From: Dentipellis sp. KUC8613
Taxonomy: Eukaryota > Basidiomycota > Agaricomycetes > Russulales > Hericiaceae
Assembly (NCBI GenBank): GCA_002286715.1
Contig: NSJX01000012.1
Coordinates: 271,916 to 335,915 of the forward strand
Reading direction: 5' to 3'
DNA: 64,000 nt
The stretch's first letter is position 1. Each line of letters begins with the position of its first letter. A program made the translations under genes and the position numbers. A model generated the notes under the pieces. That model ran no database searches and was not told the origin of the DNA. It saw nothing but the letters and a program-made list of their open reading frames with translations. Positions 47,287-61,354 of the stretch are shown in pieces.

Positions 47287-49872
47287 TCAGATGCGGCCGG
47301 AGGGCGCGATGCCTCCCGAGCCGCCGCTGTTGAGGATCGACAGCAGGTTCGAATTGTTGTGCGGCGGCGCGCGCATGGCATTGAAGTTGGGCGACAGCGC
47401 CGGAGCCGAGAGCGGCCCCGCGGCAGGAGCCGGTCCGGCCATGAGATGCGGGGGCACGACGCGCAGCGACGGGGGCGCAGCGCCCATGCGGATGGGGTCC
47501 TGCTGGTACTGCGGCGGCGGGGGCACCATCATCGCGTGCGGCGGCATCGGTGACACCTGCGGGAGCATAGGGCGCATCGGCGCGTGCATCTGGTTCCCGG
47601 CGAGCGCGCTGAGCAGCTGCACTTGGCCCATGCTGCCCCGCATGTTCGCATGCCTCGAGTGCGCGTACGGAACGGTGCGGAACGCATTGCTTGTCCTGGG
47701 GCGCACGGTGAACGGATCGTCGTCGATGGGCAGCATCTGCGGTGCACCATTCATGCCGCTGACGGGCGGGCGATGCATTAGGGGGTGTGGGTGCTGGTAC
47801 GGTCCATTATTAGGATACACTGAAGGTAGATTACCGAAAGCGGCTGGGGGGACGGAAGTCGAAGGGGGCGGGAGATGAGGAGGGTGCATTCTATTCCCGT
47901 ACGGCGCAAACTGCATGCCTTGTGCGGGCGAGGGGATCCGACGCTGGCCTAACGCCGGTGTCATGCGAGCGGATTCGTCGGCCACGCTCTCCAGAAGAGC
48001 AAGCTGCTTCAGCCGCTTGCCGCTGCTGGGAAGCTCTACCGGGCGGGTCAAGTAGGGCGAAATGTCGGCCGCAGTCGAAGAACGGTGCGAAGACTTCGAT
48101 CTGGAGGCTGTCATGGACCCATCCGACGTGCTGGACAACGCCGCCGACGCAGGAGGGGATGACACCGCGGAACGGGCGGGAGAATTGGCACGATGCTCCG
48201 ACATTCCCGTTACAGAAGGCCTGGAAGTATGCTTCGACACTCTGGAAGTCGAGCGTGGGGGCGCCTGAGCCTCAGACGCAGCAGTATGCAGGTGTTCTGT
48301 CGAGCGCCGCGGGCCGCGCATTGACCAGTCCCGTGGCTGTTCAATTTGGGCATGTAGATGACCAGATGTTGTGGAAGGAGCGGAACCAGGAACGGGAGTG
48401 CTTGAGGTTGCAGAGTTGCCTTTTGGAGCAGAGATGGCCGGGGGACAGTCAGAAGGCGGTGGTTTCCCATTGTCGAGACCATCGGTGAGCGACATGGCAG
48501 ATGAAGACAGTGCATTCATGAGACGGGCAAAGTGCGGGTCCATGGAGTCAGGAGCAATATCTTGAGATGTAGGCGCTACTGAAGCATCATTGACCAGACG
48601 CTCGCTATAGAGCGGAGACGGCGTTTGCGGATCTCCATTGTCTGCTGAAGATGATTGGGAGCTCGACTCTTGGACGTTCGGATCGATGATCCGCGATGCA
48701 TGAGAGTGGTATTCGACATCTGTCACTCCATGGTCTTTATGCACGTAAATGTCTTCATCGAAACGGATTTCCTTGACTCTGTTCGTCCGTCGTGCGAGCG
48801 TTCGAGGCTTCCGCTCATTGATGAACGCCTTGAGCGGCCTTTAGCAGGATTTAGTGACGTAAATCGAAGAAGAAAGAAGGGTGCTGCGTACGCAATGAAA
48901 GGAGAGATGAGATAGAACTTTCCAGGGACTGCCTTGTTCTTTTTCCAAGTCGGCAGGTCAGCAAGTCGGAACCATTCGATTTTCTGAGAAGAAAAAAGTC
49001 AACAATTAAACAGCGCACACCCAAAGATAACACACGTACACTGATCTCTTTCCGCGTCTTAGTCTGGAACGGATAGTTTTCTGGTACGCCGGGGACAATG
49101 AACAGCGATATCAACTGTTCTCGTATCGACATTTCAATAACATCGTCCCGTTCAATTTGTCCTGCCAGGTTGTACCCAGTCTCCTCCATCACCTTAGGGG
49201 GCAGGTCAGCCAAAAGTCGACGAAAAATAACCAATGTAGACATACTTCTCGTGCGGCACACGCATGCGGAGCTTCGTTCTGATTGATCTTTCCCTTCGGG
49301 AACCCCCAACCTGACGACGACTTCCAGCCCTTCACCAAAACGACCTGAAAAGGGTATTATATGTCAGCGGCCTTCCACGGCCTGCAGAAAATAGTGCGGA
49401 CCTTATCCCATGTATCGTTCAGCATGATAGCGCCACAGACGGGGACGCGGGTCTTATATTGCATGAAGTGGTTGAATGCGCCTTCGTGATCTCCACTCCA
49501 GCGGTGTAGAAGGGGGCAGGCTTGAAAAAGCATTTCGGAAAAGCGTTTGAGCGGGAGTGACGGAAACTTGGGATTTTCTTCGCGGATGAAGTCTTCGTAG
49601 AACCAGTGACTAGATGAGGCATGGAAGTTGGTTTGTGCAAGGGAAGTTTCAGAAACAACGGACGCACGCTTGTTCGACTTGAAAACATATCCGCTCTAAC
49701 GACGCAAGCTCCTCATCAGGAAGATTGAGAATAAACCGACTGAAACGCATGGTCAGAAGAGATATGTGGCTCCAGAGAACGTTCCGCACCTTGTGAGGTC
49801 ATCTAAAACTTCCTCTTGAGTAGTATACTTGTAACGATCGGGCGTATGTGAATATGGCGGAGCGCCAGACAT
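47287..49872 (-). CDS. DCP2: mRNA-decapping enzyme DCP2
   Basis: This Nudix hydrolase removes the 5' cap of mRNAs in the cytoplasm and P-bodies with DCP1. The true start is ATG 49872 ([20 protein letters not shown]), which joins over a 50-nt intron to [20 protein letters not shown], the DCP1-binding regulatory domain; starting at 49750 would lose this. Then come [52 protein letters not shown] and the rest of the Nudix box REVMEETGY, matching G-x5-E-x7-RE-x2-EE-x-G. Box B follows ([14 protein letters not shown]). The C-terminal half (about 480 residues) is disordered, rich in Ser, Pro and Met, with short helical leucine motifs such as [13 protein letters not shown] and LLSILNSGG. In other fungi such motifs bind Edc3 or Pat1; that role here is inferred. 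Confidence 0.94.
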
Positions 49873-50158
49873 TTCTGGAGACGATGATGATGATGAAGCC
49901 ATAGAGGGCAAGAGGGAAATAAGAGGAAAGGAAGGTTGCGAGGGCTAAGTGTGAGCCGGGGTTTATGTATGGACAGACAAGCGATTGTGTTGAGGATGTG
50001 GAGAGCGTCACAATCGCAAAGACCGTCAACCTCCCGCAAATTGCCGGAGCATCACGTGCACGTCTCGGCGCTTCTGGCTCTGTCTCGCAGCCAAAGCACA
50101 CTTACTTTGCCAGCCCTGTGCCACAAACTTGTGCCGCTTTGTCTGCTCGCCGTCTGCC
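49873..50158. promoter_or_regulatory. Bidirectional promoter region of DCP2 and the TPR-MYND gene
   Basis: 286 bp separate the two divergent start codons. No clear TATA box. An in-frame upstream ATG at 50129 could lengthen the TPR-MYND protein by ten residues. Confidence 0.5.
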
Positions 50159-50922
50159 ATGAACACAGACTTAATCGTCAACCCAGATGCTGGGTTCGCG
50201 AATGCCACCATGACTGGCTCATCGCTTCACAACCAAGGGTACGCTTTTGAAGCTCGCGGCGACTTCGCCAAAGCAGAATCCGCGTACCTACGCGCTATCG
50301 AGGTGAAGGAAAGCGGCTTTGGACCAGGCAACAAGTCTACAGCGGTGTCTCAGAATACACTAGGAGAGCTCTACATCAAAATGGACAGGCTGTCTGAGGC
50401 TGAGGAGATGTTGCAACGTGCTCTCAAGATCCGCAATGAGACAGGCCCTCAGTTCGACGCTGCTGTCACTCGCGAGAATCTTGGGCATCTGTACGAGAAG
50501 CAAGGCGACCTGCTGAAAGCCAAAGAAATCCGGCTTCAGGGCGCCAGCCAGGGTGCCATGGCGTGTGGAAACTTCTACGTAGGTTCTTGTTACTCTTTGA
50601 CTCTACTACGCGAGATTCTCAGTCAACGCGTGCACCCAGTGTCCGAAACAGATATTTGAGCGGAAGGACTTACAAAACTGTGGCCGTTGCAGGGTACGCT
50701 TTTGCATTATTACCCGGAGCACTGCAGCTGACCGCTAAAATAGGCTGTCTTTTATTGTTCCAAGCCTTGTCAGGTAAGTCGCCGCGCGTATGTTTGAAGC
50801 TAAAGCACAGCCTAAATTATATGCAGACCGCAGACTGGAAAGGTCGCCATAGGGAATATTGCAAGCCAAAGGAGGAGTTGAAGAAAGACACCTCGAATCC
50901 TGTCCCGAAGCAGAACAGATAA
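50159..50922 (+). CDS. Small TPR protein with C-terminal MYND zinc finger
   Basis: Three tetratricopeptide-like repeats fill the first exon (ATG 50159): NQGYAFEARGDFAKAESAYL, NTLGELYIKMDRLSEAEEML and ENLGHLYEKQGDLLKAKEIR. Three short introns then split a MYND finger: NFY joined to CPKQIFERKDLQNCGRCR, to AVFYCSKPCQ, to TADWKGRHREYC. The Cys/His pattern is complete. MYND fingers bind proline-rich peptides, and TPRs also bind proteins, so this is probably an adaptor. I cannot name a partner. It ends at 50922, converging on INCENP 198 bp away. Confidence 0.85.
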
Positions 50923-51120
50923 AGAACCGGACACCACCACAGTCTTGATTCCTTCGCATTTCACGGCGACGCGGTTGAGCCAGCACCTCGTAGAGGCGAA
51001 AACATTAGACGTATACAAAGAAAGTACACTATATTACAGGTCATCGTCATCCTGGTCATTGTAAACGTATATGTAATAGAATAATCAAATCAGAGTTCGC
51101 AAACCAATGAGCTCCTAGTC

Positions 51121-54100
51121 CTATGATCTGAATCCCATCCTCCTGGCATACTCCCTCTCCTCCTCGCCAGTAAGACCGTCAGGCCCAGACCAATTCGCAG
51201 AACTCGTCCGCGCCCTGAACCTACTATGCCTCGTCCTGAACATGTCCTCCATCCGCAACGGCCTGATGGCACCGAAAATCTCATCAGGGTTGACAGTCGC
51301 CTGCGACTCGAGCGCCGCCCTGAGCTCTGGCGACTGCGCCCACTCCGGCGCATCGAACTTGCTCGGCCGGCTCTCATCGTCAGAGTCGGAATACTCGCTG
51401 TTCGGCTCAGGCAGCTCGATCATTTCACTAGGGATGGGCTGGCTCTCTGGGTGCTTGCCAGCCTGGACTTGCGCCTTCATCCGGGCGGCCATATCGGCCT
51501 TGAGCTGCTTGCTAGGCTGCATGTCGGACTCGTAGCCGTCCTTGTTCGCGGCCTTGCCTTTAGCTGTAGAGCCAGCTGCTTTGGACGAACCTGCCTGCAA
51601 TGTTGACGAAGAAGGCTGTTTGCTAAGGGCCTTGGCAGTAGGCTTCGAGTTGGGAGTGGGTTTCGCGAGGCGCGAAGGGGCCGGGTCTTTCTTCTCCTTG
51701 GACGGAGGCTTCTTGCTCGATGCATCCGGCTTCTTCTCGATTTCAACCACCACTTTGCGTTTCTTCGTGGTGTCATCGTCCGACTAACATAATGAGACGT
51801 TAGTAACTGGATCGAGCCAATCGATTGTCACAATGCCCACCTTCTTGTCAGCAGCCTTCATCAGAGGCCTCTTGCCGGTGTGTTCTTCACGTTCCTTCTT
51901 GCGTCTCTCCGCTTCTTCCTTAGCCTTCTTCTGCTCCTCTTCCATCTTGACCTTCTCTTCGTCAGCCTTACGCTGCAGCGCAGCCTGCCGTCTAGCCTCC
52001 ATCTCCTTGAGCCGTTGAGCCTTACGGTCCTGCTCCTCCTGGTGCTATAACGCACATATGAGCACGCAATTCTACGCTGCAATAACCAGACGTACCTTCT
52101 TCGCTGCCACTGCCGCCAAATGGATACTCTTCGGAGGCTCAGGCTTGCCCTTCTTGCTACCTCCGAGCATATTGCTGACCATATTCGTAGCCTTACCGAA
52201 GAAGCCCATCTGGGACGACTGACTAGAGGAAGCCACAGACGCCTGGCTCTGGCTCGGAGCCGACTTCGTATCCGCCTTGTTCTACAAAAGTCGTTGTGAG
52301 TACCGAACCACGAAGCGAAAGCCAGGACTGCACTCACACTGACAAGGCTGACCGTCGACTTGCCAGCCTCAACAACGCTACCGATCTCGTCGTCAAAGTC
52401 CCGCATATCAGCCTGTCCGAGGTCGATCTCCAGCATGCCCTGATCCCCAAGTTCGTCGACCTCCATCTCGAACGTACCAGGAACGGCCTTAGGCTTTGAA
52501 CCAGATTTTTGGTCCTGGCGGTCAGACGCCTGGGCATCAGCGAACAAGGGTCCACTGTCTGCCCTCTGGCTCTCCGTAGGCAGCGTGCTCCACGTCATAC
52601 TGTCGTCCTTCGCGCTCGCACCGGCGCCTGCGAGAGCGAACGGCGTCCACATCTGGTTGGGCGCACCGAACTTGTCTTCCAGACGCCAGCTGTCATCGTC
52701 GTCATCCAGATCGCTGTCACGAGAGGCCTGTTTAGATTGGGAGCCGAACGGTGATGCCTCCACGGTCGTGTCTTGGGTGGTCGGCATCCATGCCGGGACG
52801 TCGTTCTGCGAGTCGAAGACAGCGTCCGAGAACATGCTCGCTTGCGTAGAGTGGGCAGTCAAAGCGGCACCGCGAGGCGGAGATAACCTTGAGGTCGAAG
52901 GCATCTGTGGCTGCAAACCAACAGTGAACGGATTGCGCGGAGGGAATGTCGTCGACGGAGGGAGCTTGAACGAGAAATCGCTCGCCCTGTCCTGCTGTGC
53001 ATTGGGCACGGGGGCGGGCGTGGGGTCGGCGAGTGGTGCTGGGGCCGGGGCCGTAAATACACGGCTAGGCTTCTTGAATACAGGTTCGACAGGAGGAGCA
53101 GGTTGCGGCACCACACTAGCCGGGGGTGAGTTGGGAGGTGTAGTGGACGTACTCAGGTCCCCGACATGTTCATCCTTAGTCTTGCCATGTCCAGCATTCG
53201 ATGAGTGCGTGGCACTCGCGGAATCTTTGCGCTTGGGCTTGGAGTTTGCTTCGCCAGATTTCGGGACCAGATCAGAGAGACTGAGCCGTCTGTCCGACTC
53301 GCCTGCGACTTGAGATGAGTCCGCACGGCTTGACGTACTTGGCTTTCGCTCTTGCGACGACCTCGGCTTCTCGAACGGTAGACCGTTCCCGAAAAGCGTT
53401 GGTGCGGACAGAGATTCGCGGACGACAGGCAGGCCCTGGGCTTCAGCCTCAGCCTTGTTCCTCTCCGCGATCCTCGCAGCTGCGGCAGCCTTAGCCTCCG
53501 CGATCTCAGCAGCAGCAGCCGTGCCCAAATGCGTCCCAGCATTCTTGTTTTCAATGACCTTCTTGAACCGATTCAAGAGCCTGTCAGACTCCGACTCATC
53601 CTGAGTATCTCGTACATCGTCCGCAGACTTGCTTTGCAGCTGCACAGGAGGTGTGGCCAGATGGACAATCGGGTTCGGTGCACTAGGCGCGTGGGGGAGC
53701 GGTTCGACCATAGCCATAGGCGATAGATGTGACGAGCCCCCTGATTGTGCTCGTAATGCATCAAGTCTGTCTCCGCTGGTCTTCGCGAGTTTTGTTATCC
53801 TCTCGCCTTCGTCTCCAACGGACGTCGCACTAGAGCTAGGCAGAAGGCCCGCAAGCATGTCACCACTCTTGCGTTTCGAACCAGAAGAGGGACCCACGGT
53901 GGGGAAACTGGGCGCAACTGTAGTGATAGTGCTCGTGCGCTTAGTGTTCGCAGCTTCCCGCGCCTTCGTGAGCCACGAAGACCGTTTGCTGGCGGGGCCG
54001 CCGGGAGTAGGACCAGACGCCATGCTAGGACCGACAGACGGCTCGCGTGCGATACGCATAGACTTGCGTAGCGGCGACGGAGCAGGCAGGGACTGGAACT

Positions 54101-55178
54101 GCGACAAGCTGGGTTTCCGCTTCAAGACGGAGTCGACATCCTCGAGGTCCTTCAGAGGCACTGTGAAGTCGACAGGAGACGGGAACATCGAAGATGCTAC
54201 AGCTTCAGTGAAATCCTGGTCCATTGGGACGTCTTCGTCGACAACATCTTCTTCCTCGGACATGTAGTCCTCCTCAGGAGCTGGTGACGGTGACGGTTGT
54301 CTCTCAGACTCCGGAGGTTGAACTGAGGGAGTGCGATCCGCTTGTGTTCGGCTGCGTTCCGCTGGCTCTTCCTCATCCTCAGCGATGATAGACAATCCGT
54401 TGTCGATGTTTGTCCGAGCGGGAGTAGCATCGTAAAGAGATGGCCCCTGCTGAGCGTCTACGTCTTCTTCGATGATGTCAGGGAGAGTGGTGGCCTGTGG
54501 TTGAGGAGATGAACTCATGACCTCGATAAAGTGGTCATCCTGCTCCTCCTGCTCCTCTTGCTGCTCTTCTGGTTCATGCTGAACTGGAGGGACGGGTTCC
54601 GGTTCCGGTTCGGGGGCGATCTTGACGGACTTCTGCTTGCTGGCAGGTTTGTGAGTGGGCTCTTGAAGAGGTTTGACGGATATTTGTCGCTGAGGCGAGA
54701 GTGCTCGGCTGGCGTCGGCGTGACTTGTTTTGACTTGTAGCAGTGATTCATGGAACTTGTTCATCGGAGCGACATTCTCCTTACTGCTGTCTTCAAGCTG
54801 GTAGTGCTTTCGTTAGCGTTGATGAGTGATTCATGACGAAGAACGTACATCGAAATTCAGAGCGACGGTGGCTTGTGATCTCGCTGCGGCAGCCGTTGCT
54901 GCTCTCGTTCTCTTGGGCATATCCTTCTTGCGACCAGGTGTCTTCACGAGATCAACAATTGCCCTTTACAGCCAGGTTAGTATGCTCAAACGAAGAATAG
55001 GTATGGGTCCTGCTCACTCTTGTCGCCCTCCCGAGAGAATGTTGTCCAAATAATCGTCGAGGAATAAAAAGCCACGGCTTTGGATCTTGTCGTCGAACAT
55101 CTGGCGGCCTGGGTCATTGGACATAGTCTTGCGTATCGTTGTTGCCCATGCGACGATTCCTGTCCCATCTTGCGACAT
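51121..55178 (-). CDS. INCENP-like inner centromere protein (Sli15/Pic1)
   Basis: This is the scaffold of the chromosomal passenger complex, which places and activates Aurora B kinase at centromeres and the spindle midzone. ATG 55178 (MSQDGTGIVAWATTIRKTMS) begins the N-terminal part (FLFLDDYLDNILSGG) that binds survivin/borealin in relatives. A long disordered, Ser/Pro/Glu-rich region follows (one exon about 54764-52290), then a charged single helix (EARRQAALQRKADEEKVKME and EEEQKKAKEEAERRKKEREE). The C-terminal IN-box is clear: IELPEPNSEYSDSDDE, PEWAQSPELRAALESQATVN, FRARTSSANWSG. The TSS motif is the site Aurora B phosphorylates in relatives. The stop is at 51121. Confidence 0.9.
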
Positions 55179-55807
55179 CTTGGCGGAACGGGGCGGGGTG
55201 CTGTTGTCGAGCGAAAGCTGGCGCCGCCGCGACTCGCAACTCAACCGGTCGCGTTGAGTAGTCATGTGACCGTATGGCCTATTCGCGTTCAACACCTTTT
55301 TTTCGCACGCCCCTCCCCTTGCCTCGTTCCTTCCTGCCTTCATGTTCGTCTCGAGTCTACGTGTATAAGTTGCTAACGTCTGTATGGCAGTACGTTTCTC
55401 CAGCAGCAGGATATGATCCTCTTTCTCTAGAACTGTGTAAGCACCATGGCGCAAAGATATCGATCTCTCGAGATCTTCCTGTCGCGATTCAGAGCTCTCA
55501 AGTATGAGTGGATCATGGCCCCCGGATCCTCAGAGATACTGATGCGCCATACAGCAACGCTTCTCGCTACCTACGAGTCGTGATTTGACGCGTCGGACGC
55601 GTCTGAAGCTCTGAAGCACTGAATAGTGACATGAACAGCTCGCGAACTTCATACTGATGAATCCAGTAGGTCGCCTTCCTCAACGGGAACGCTGCAACGA
55701 AGGAGCTCTCGCTCCAATCCCGAGTCCTCGCCGTTTCTCTTGAGCCTTTCTCCTTCTCCCCACACCGTACGTGTGTGCTCAGTCGTGTATTCCGCTTTTC
55801 CCTCGCG
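55179..55807. promoter_or_regulatory. Divergent INCENP/REC8 promoter with two MCB boxes
   Basis: ACGCGT (MluI cell-cycle box) occurs twice, at 55588-55593 and 55597-55602, 3 bp apart. It lies 206-220 bp upstream of the REC8 ATG and about 410 bp from the INCENP ATG. In yeasts MCB boxes bind MBF for G1/S genes, and meiotic genes including rec8 in fission yeast use them in premeiotic S phase. Binding here is inferred. Confidence 0.55.
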
Positions 55808-58800
55808 ATGTTTTTCTCACCTGAGCTTCTATCTCGACGCGATAGTGGTTTTGGCTTGCTCTGGTACAGCCCTTTGCTACTTAACGCGATGCTGTCTGAT
55901 TGTGTTGACCCCAGGCTTGCTGCTACGTTGGGTGCGAAGTCGTCATTCAAGAAGCTGCCCAAGCGCGATGTGCTCGGGGCGAATATTTCTCAGCTCTGTG
56001 GCCTCATCACGAATTCCGACGAGCCATTGGCTCTGCGGTTGTCGAGCAATCTCATGGTCGGTGTGGCTCGGTAGGCCGTTCGGTTTTTATGCTTTGGCGA
56101 TACTGAAGAGCTTTCGCTAGTGTATATAAAGGTGGATATATGCGCATATATGCTTGCATATTATGTACCTCTACTTAATCCTTCGTAGTCAAACACGAGA
56201 TATTTCTTGGGGACGTGACGGCATGCTTTGCCGCACTCAAGAAGGCTGTACAAGACTTCCAAGCCTTGTCTGCATCTGCTGCGACGTTGCAGATGGGCCA
56301 ACCAAGTGTCAGGTCCGTGCTATGCGTCCGTGGAGATCGCCCTCACCCTTACGCTCCTCGACCTCAGACCTGATACAGTCACACTCGCTGCCGATCCTGC
56401 TATGGCTCTTGGCCTGAACATGGATAATTTTCTTGCGGTGAGTTAATGCGAGATACATTTGAGTCTACCTTCTGACAACATATCGTAGGACTGGGACGAG
56501 CTTCTGAACAACGAAGGTAAGTTCGCCAGCAGTTCCCGGCCAAACCCACTATATATGCGCACCAAATCCAGACGCGGACTCGGACGACGAGTACGGAAAA
56601 CCCAAGAAAGGCGGCAAGAAGCCCGCGAAGAAGTCCATCCCCTTCCTCGAGCAGGCCCGCGAGAACCTGCACACACTCAACGAAAACCTGGAGCAAATGC
56701 TCTCCGGCTCTTTCGACATGTCGTTCCTCGGAAGCGCCATCGGAGGCATGGATCCCTCTTCGTCGCAGATCGACGGGGGGCTCGATTTCGGGTTCGATGA
56801 TAACATATTCGCACCCGTTGATGGACTTGACCTCGGTGATGGAATTGGAGACGAATTGGCTAAGGAGCTAGGGGATGGCTGGGGCGCTCCACCTGCCAGC
56901 ATCCCAGAACAGTACGTCCCCGAGATGCACCCCCTTTTGTTAGGTTCACAGGCCTCGCATAGTGATCCGATGCTCGTCGACGACGCTTTTAATTTGGGAC
57001 TGGAGCCCGAGCCGTTGGGCATGGCTTTGGACGAAGGCCCCGGCTTCTCTTTTTCTGGGCTGGGTCAGCCCTCGGAGGCTTCTTCGGCGACCAAGCGCAC
57101 CCTGGCCTCTACGAGTAAGAAGCGGGTAGGTCGTTTCACGATCGAATCGTATCGGGAATCTGACGCCTGAAATTTGCAGACGTTTGAAGAATTCGAAAGA
57201 GGTGCTTTTGACCGCTCTGGCTCATGAGGCTCGTTACTCACGGTCATGTAGAGAACACACAGTCGCCCATCCGGCCTATGGCTGTGTCTCCAGCTCCCGC
57301 GGTGACGACCCCACCCGGCTTGAACATGGACGATCCCGAAGTTCCAGCAGAAACCCAAGATCCCGAGACTATGGTCGAAGTTGAGGCCGAAATTGGAGAC
57401 AAGAAACAGCCCAGGAAGCCCAAGCGTGTCCGGTTGGTCCTCGATGCGAGGACCGAACTGACAGACGAGGAACTTAAAGTGAGCAATCCCATCGAGGCAT
57501 ACTTGTCCATCGGCTTAGTTTCGACCCTCTGTCAGGCTGCACGCGCGCACTATGTCGAGGAACAGGAAACCCTGCGGCGCGAGATGGAAGAGAAGAAACT
57601 CGAGAAAGAAAGCGGTCGACTCATCGAAGAGATGTTATGGGCTGCGCCTCAGTCTTGTCGGTTCACCACCACATCTTCCCCCTCTATATGTGCTGATTTC
57701 TTCAAAAATAGTTCGGGCGCCGATCCTCGTTGACTTCTGGCTGGAGAATTTCAAGGTAAAAGTGGAGGCGCGCTCTGGCGCTTTACACTTCGAGACCAAA
57801 GGTATTGTACACTTCCACCGCACGCACCGTGGGGCCGACTAAATTTGAATCAGGTTCCCCTCCGAAGAAGAGGCGCCGCACCGCTGGGCCAAATGACGAC
57901 GAGCCAAAGGAGAACAACGAAGCACCTGCTTTTAATATCGACTGGGATGCCCCGGTGCAAGGTGATATAGATTTTGAAGTCAGACCAGACGAAGGTTAGC
58001 CACGCTCAAGGATGTTGCATCGTCGTAGACTCAACTAATTTCCTAGGAATGTACCCTGGTTCAGTAACCGGGGGCTTCGGCTCCGCCCACCAGCGTTCCT
58101 CCGAAGTACGCAACCCCACTTCCCCTCTTCCATTCCACGCGCTAACCAAAACATAAATCTATCCAGGAACCCGGCCAAGCGCGTCGCGTCTCGCGCCCGC
58201 CCTCCCCCCTCGACGGCGCCTTCGCCTTCGGATTCGGGCGCGACGCGGGTGCCGAGCCCGGCTCCGTCTCGCAGAAGAGCTCCCTCTTCCCCTGGGACAA
58301 CGCCGGGCCGAGCTCCTCGGTCGCTGGAGTGGGCGGCGCGCACTTCGAGCCGGGCAGCGACAGGGTCAGCATCAGCATCGGGCGCGCGGAGAGCAGGATA
58401 AGGGGCAGCTCGGCGGGGCGCAGCAGGCGCGAGAGCTCGTTGATTCCGAGCCAGGTTGGTGTCGGCGGGGTGGGGTTCTCGCCGGGCCATTTCGTCACGG
58501 CTGCGTCCCACTTCAGTGGGGATAACTTCGAGTTCAATGGTACGAGCTACGAGCGTCGTCGTCTATGATGTACTGGTGCTGACGTTGAGATAGTCCCTGC
58601 GGAGGCGGAGGTGCCGATGAACGATGACTCGCAGATGACGGATGCGAATCTGGTCACGCTGGAAAGGAACTCGTTCAACTTCTTGGAGTAAGCCCGTTTG
58701 TTTATTCAGAGTACCATATCGGCAGCGCTCAGCGGTTCGGCTCACCGCCATGCACAGATACGCCAAGATGCAAACACATACCCTGGCGCAGCCCGAGGAT

Positions 58801-59030
58801 GGGCTCAGCTTCGACGACGTCGTCCCGAAGAACACGAGCACACCGCACGTCGCGGCAGCCGCGTTCTACCACTGCCTAGGTGAGCAGCACGGACACTGGC
58901 TCCGACGCGCGCGAGTGTCCGAGCAGAGCGCTGATCTTACGACCCTGGCGGCGCAGTGCTCGCGACGAAAGATCTTATCAGAGTGGTCCAACCCGAGGCG
59001 TACGGACCTGTTATGATACACATCACCTAG
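55808..59030 (+). CDS. REC8: REC8-type meiotic kleisin subunit of cohesin
   Basis: Kleisins close the cohesin ring; REC8 replaces RAD21 in meiosis. ATG 55808 gives MFFSPELLSRRDSGFGLLW. A 47-nt intron joins this to LAATLGAKSSFKKLPKRDVL, and EPLALRLSSNLMVGVARVYK follows. The LAATLG and LALRLSSNLM forms fit REC8 better than RAD21 (LAAHW, LALRLSGQLLLGV). The middle is acidic and disordered (GLDFGFDDNIFAPVDGLDLG). The conserved segment LVLDARTELTDEELK continues over an intron as AARAHYVEEQETLRREMEEK. The C-terminal winged helix that binds SMC1 is present: FNFLEYAKMQT ... TPHVAAAAFYHCL joined to VLATKDLIRVVQPEAYGPV. About ten introns; TAG is at 59028-59030. The exact joins at 57.1-57.3 kb are uncertain. 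Confidence 0.88.
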
Positions 59031-59511
59031 TATGTCAAATGCGTTCGAGGCACCGAAACGAAGTCGAAGCTGGCCTGTCCGACAAGGTCTGGCCATGCCT
59101 GTATAACCCGTCGGGGTCGCGGCTTTGCTATGTACGTTAGAGTTTGAGCCTGCTCCAGATACAGATGCGTTGAATGGAATCGATACCGATACGAGGCGGC
59201 AGACGAGCTGGACGCGGGGCCGACCGTTTATGTGATGTTCGCGGCTGAGGTGGTGGTCCGACGCTTACCGCGATCCGTTCGCAGCGCAGGAGAGCAGATA
59301 CGCACACGCGCGCCTCCAATGGCTGGGCTGCAAATTCCGGATTGGGTGGCGTGCGAAAGACATGCAGTCGCTTCATTCTTCAATCACTGTCGGACGATTA
59401 TGGCGGCGCACGCCTCTGCCCGCCCAGCGCCGCATAAATACGGCTTCGCGCATCACGATACCCCCCAGACGACCCCACGCCAAAACGCACGCTGGAACTC
59501 GCCCCAGAGCC
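59031..59511. other. Intergenic: REC8 3' end and IDI1 promoter
   Basis: No gene recognised; the two genes lie head to tail. No clear TATA box beyond CATAAATACG at about 59433, which could serve about 80 bp upstream of the IDI1 ATG. Confidence 0.4.
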
Positions 59512-60483
<972 letters not shown>

Positions 60484-61354
60484 GCTCGAATATGTATAGG
60501 TGAGCTGCTGCTCTGATGATGCTGGCACCCGAGCTTGTGATTGACAGACCGCCTGTTCGCAGTATCTAATAGAATACCTTGTATAGACTCTCGCAGACAT
60601 GTCTTTGACATGTAGATGCCGCATTCTCGGAAGGACGATATGGTATCATGGTCTGAGGCCGTCATGACAGGTACAGGGGGCTTGATACGGTATTAGCGCT
60701 CAGCGCTCATCTTTGAATTCGCCGGCTGATGCAGTTGCGTGGCCAATGTAAGCGTTTCACGTAGGACTGATAGCCAGATGGAAACAGTCGAGAGAACATC
60801 TCGCAATCCAGGCAGGTCTGCTCGTAACAGGCGCGGTCGCACATGATGGCGTCGGTCATACCTGCAAGGCACTCTCGTCCAATGCAGGCTGATTACCCGG
60901 GGTATTATCCGAGCAAGAGACGTTGCGAGCGCAGGATCGATCACAATGGACGTCGTGCAGCGCAACGTTGGTCATCATCAAGCCATGGCACGGAAGTCAG
61001 CGCTTCATTCTGAGACGCTCGGGATGATTCATGGCTGATGCAGTTGCCTCTCCAAACGGTGATGATTAGCGACGTGCGCCATGATTGTTGCGATGGGGGT
61101 AGTGGAATAGACGCGTACTGCAGAGGATAATGAGACGGAAAAAGCGAAACAAATAAAGAGAGGGGACGGGAAGAGAGGTCGGAAGGCGGATGAGTTGGCG
61201 GTGAGGCACGCGGGAAGGAGAGACACAGAAAGTGCCGAGATGTTATAAAGTGAGGACGATCGAACCCAGGCAGGGCCATTTAGTCCGCACCGACGGCTGT
61301 GCTCCTCCGTCTCTCTTACTTTCCCCTCGCATGCTGCCTCTCCATCCTTAGAAC
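60484..61354. other. Intergenic: IDI1 3' end and promoter of the glycosyltransferase-like gene
   Basis: Open frames on the minus strand (60693-61279) show no domain and no splice logic. A CT-rich stretch just before 61355 fits a promoter. Confidence 0.45.
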
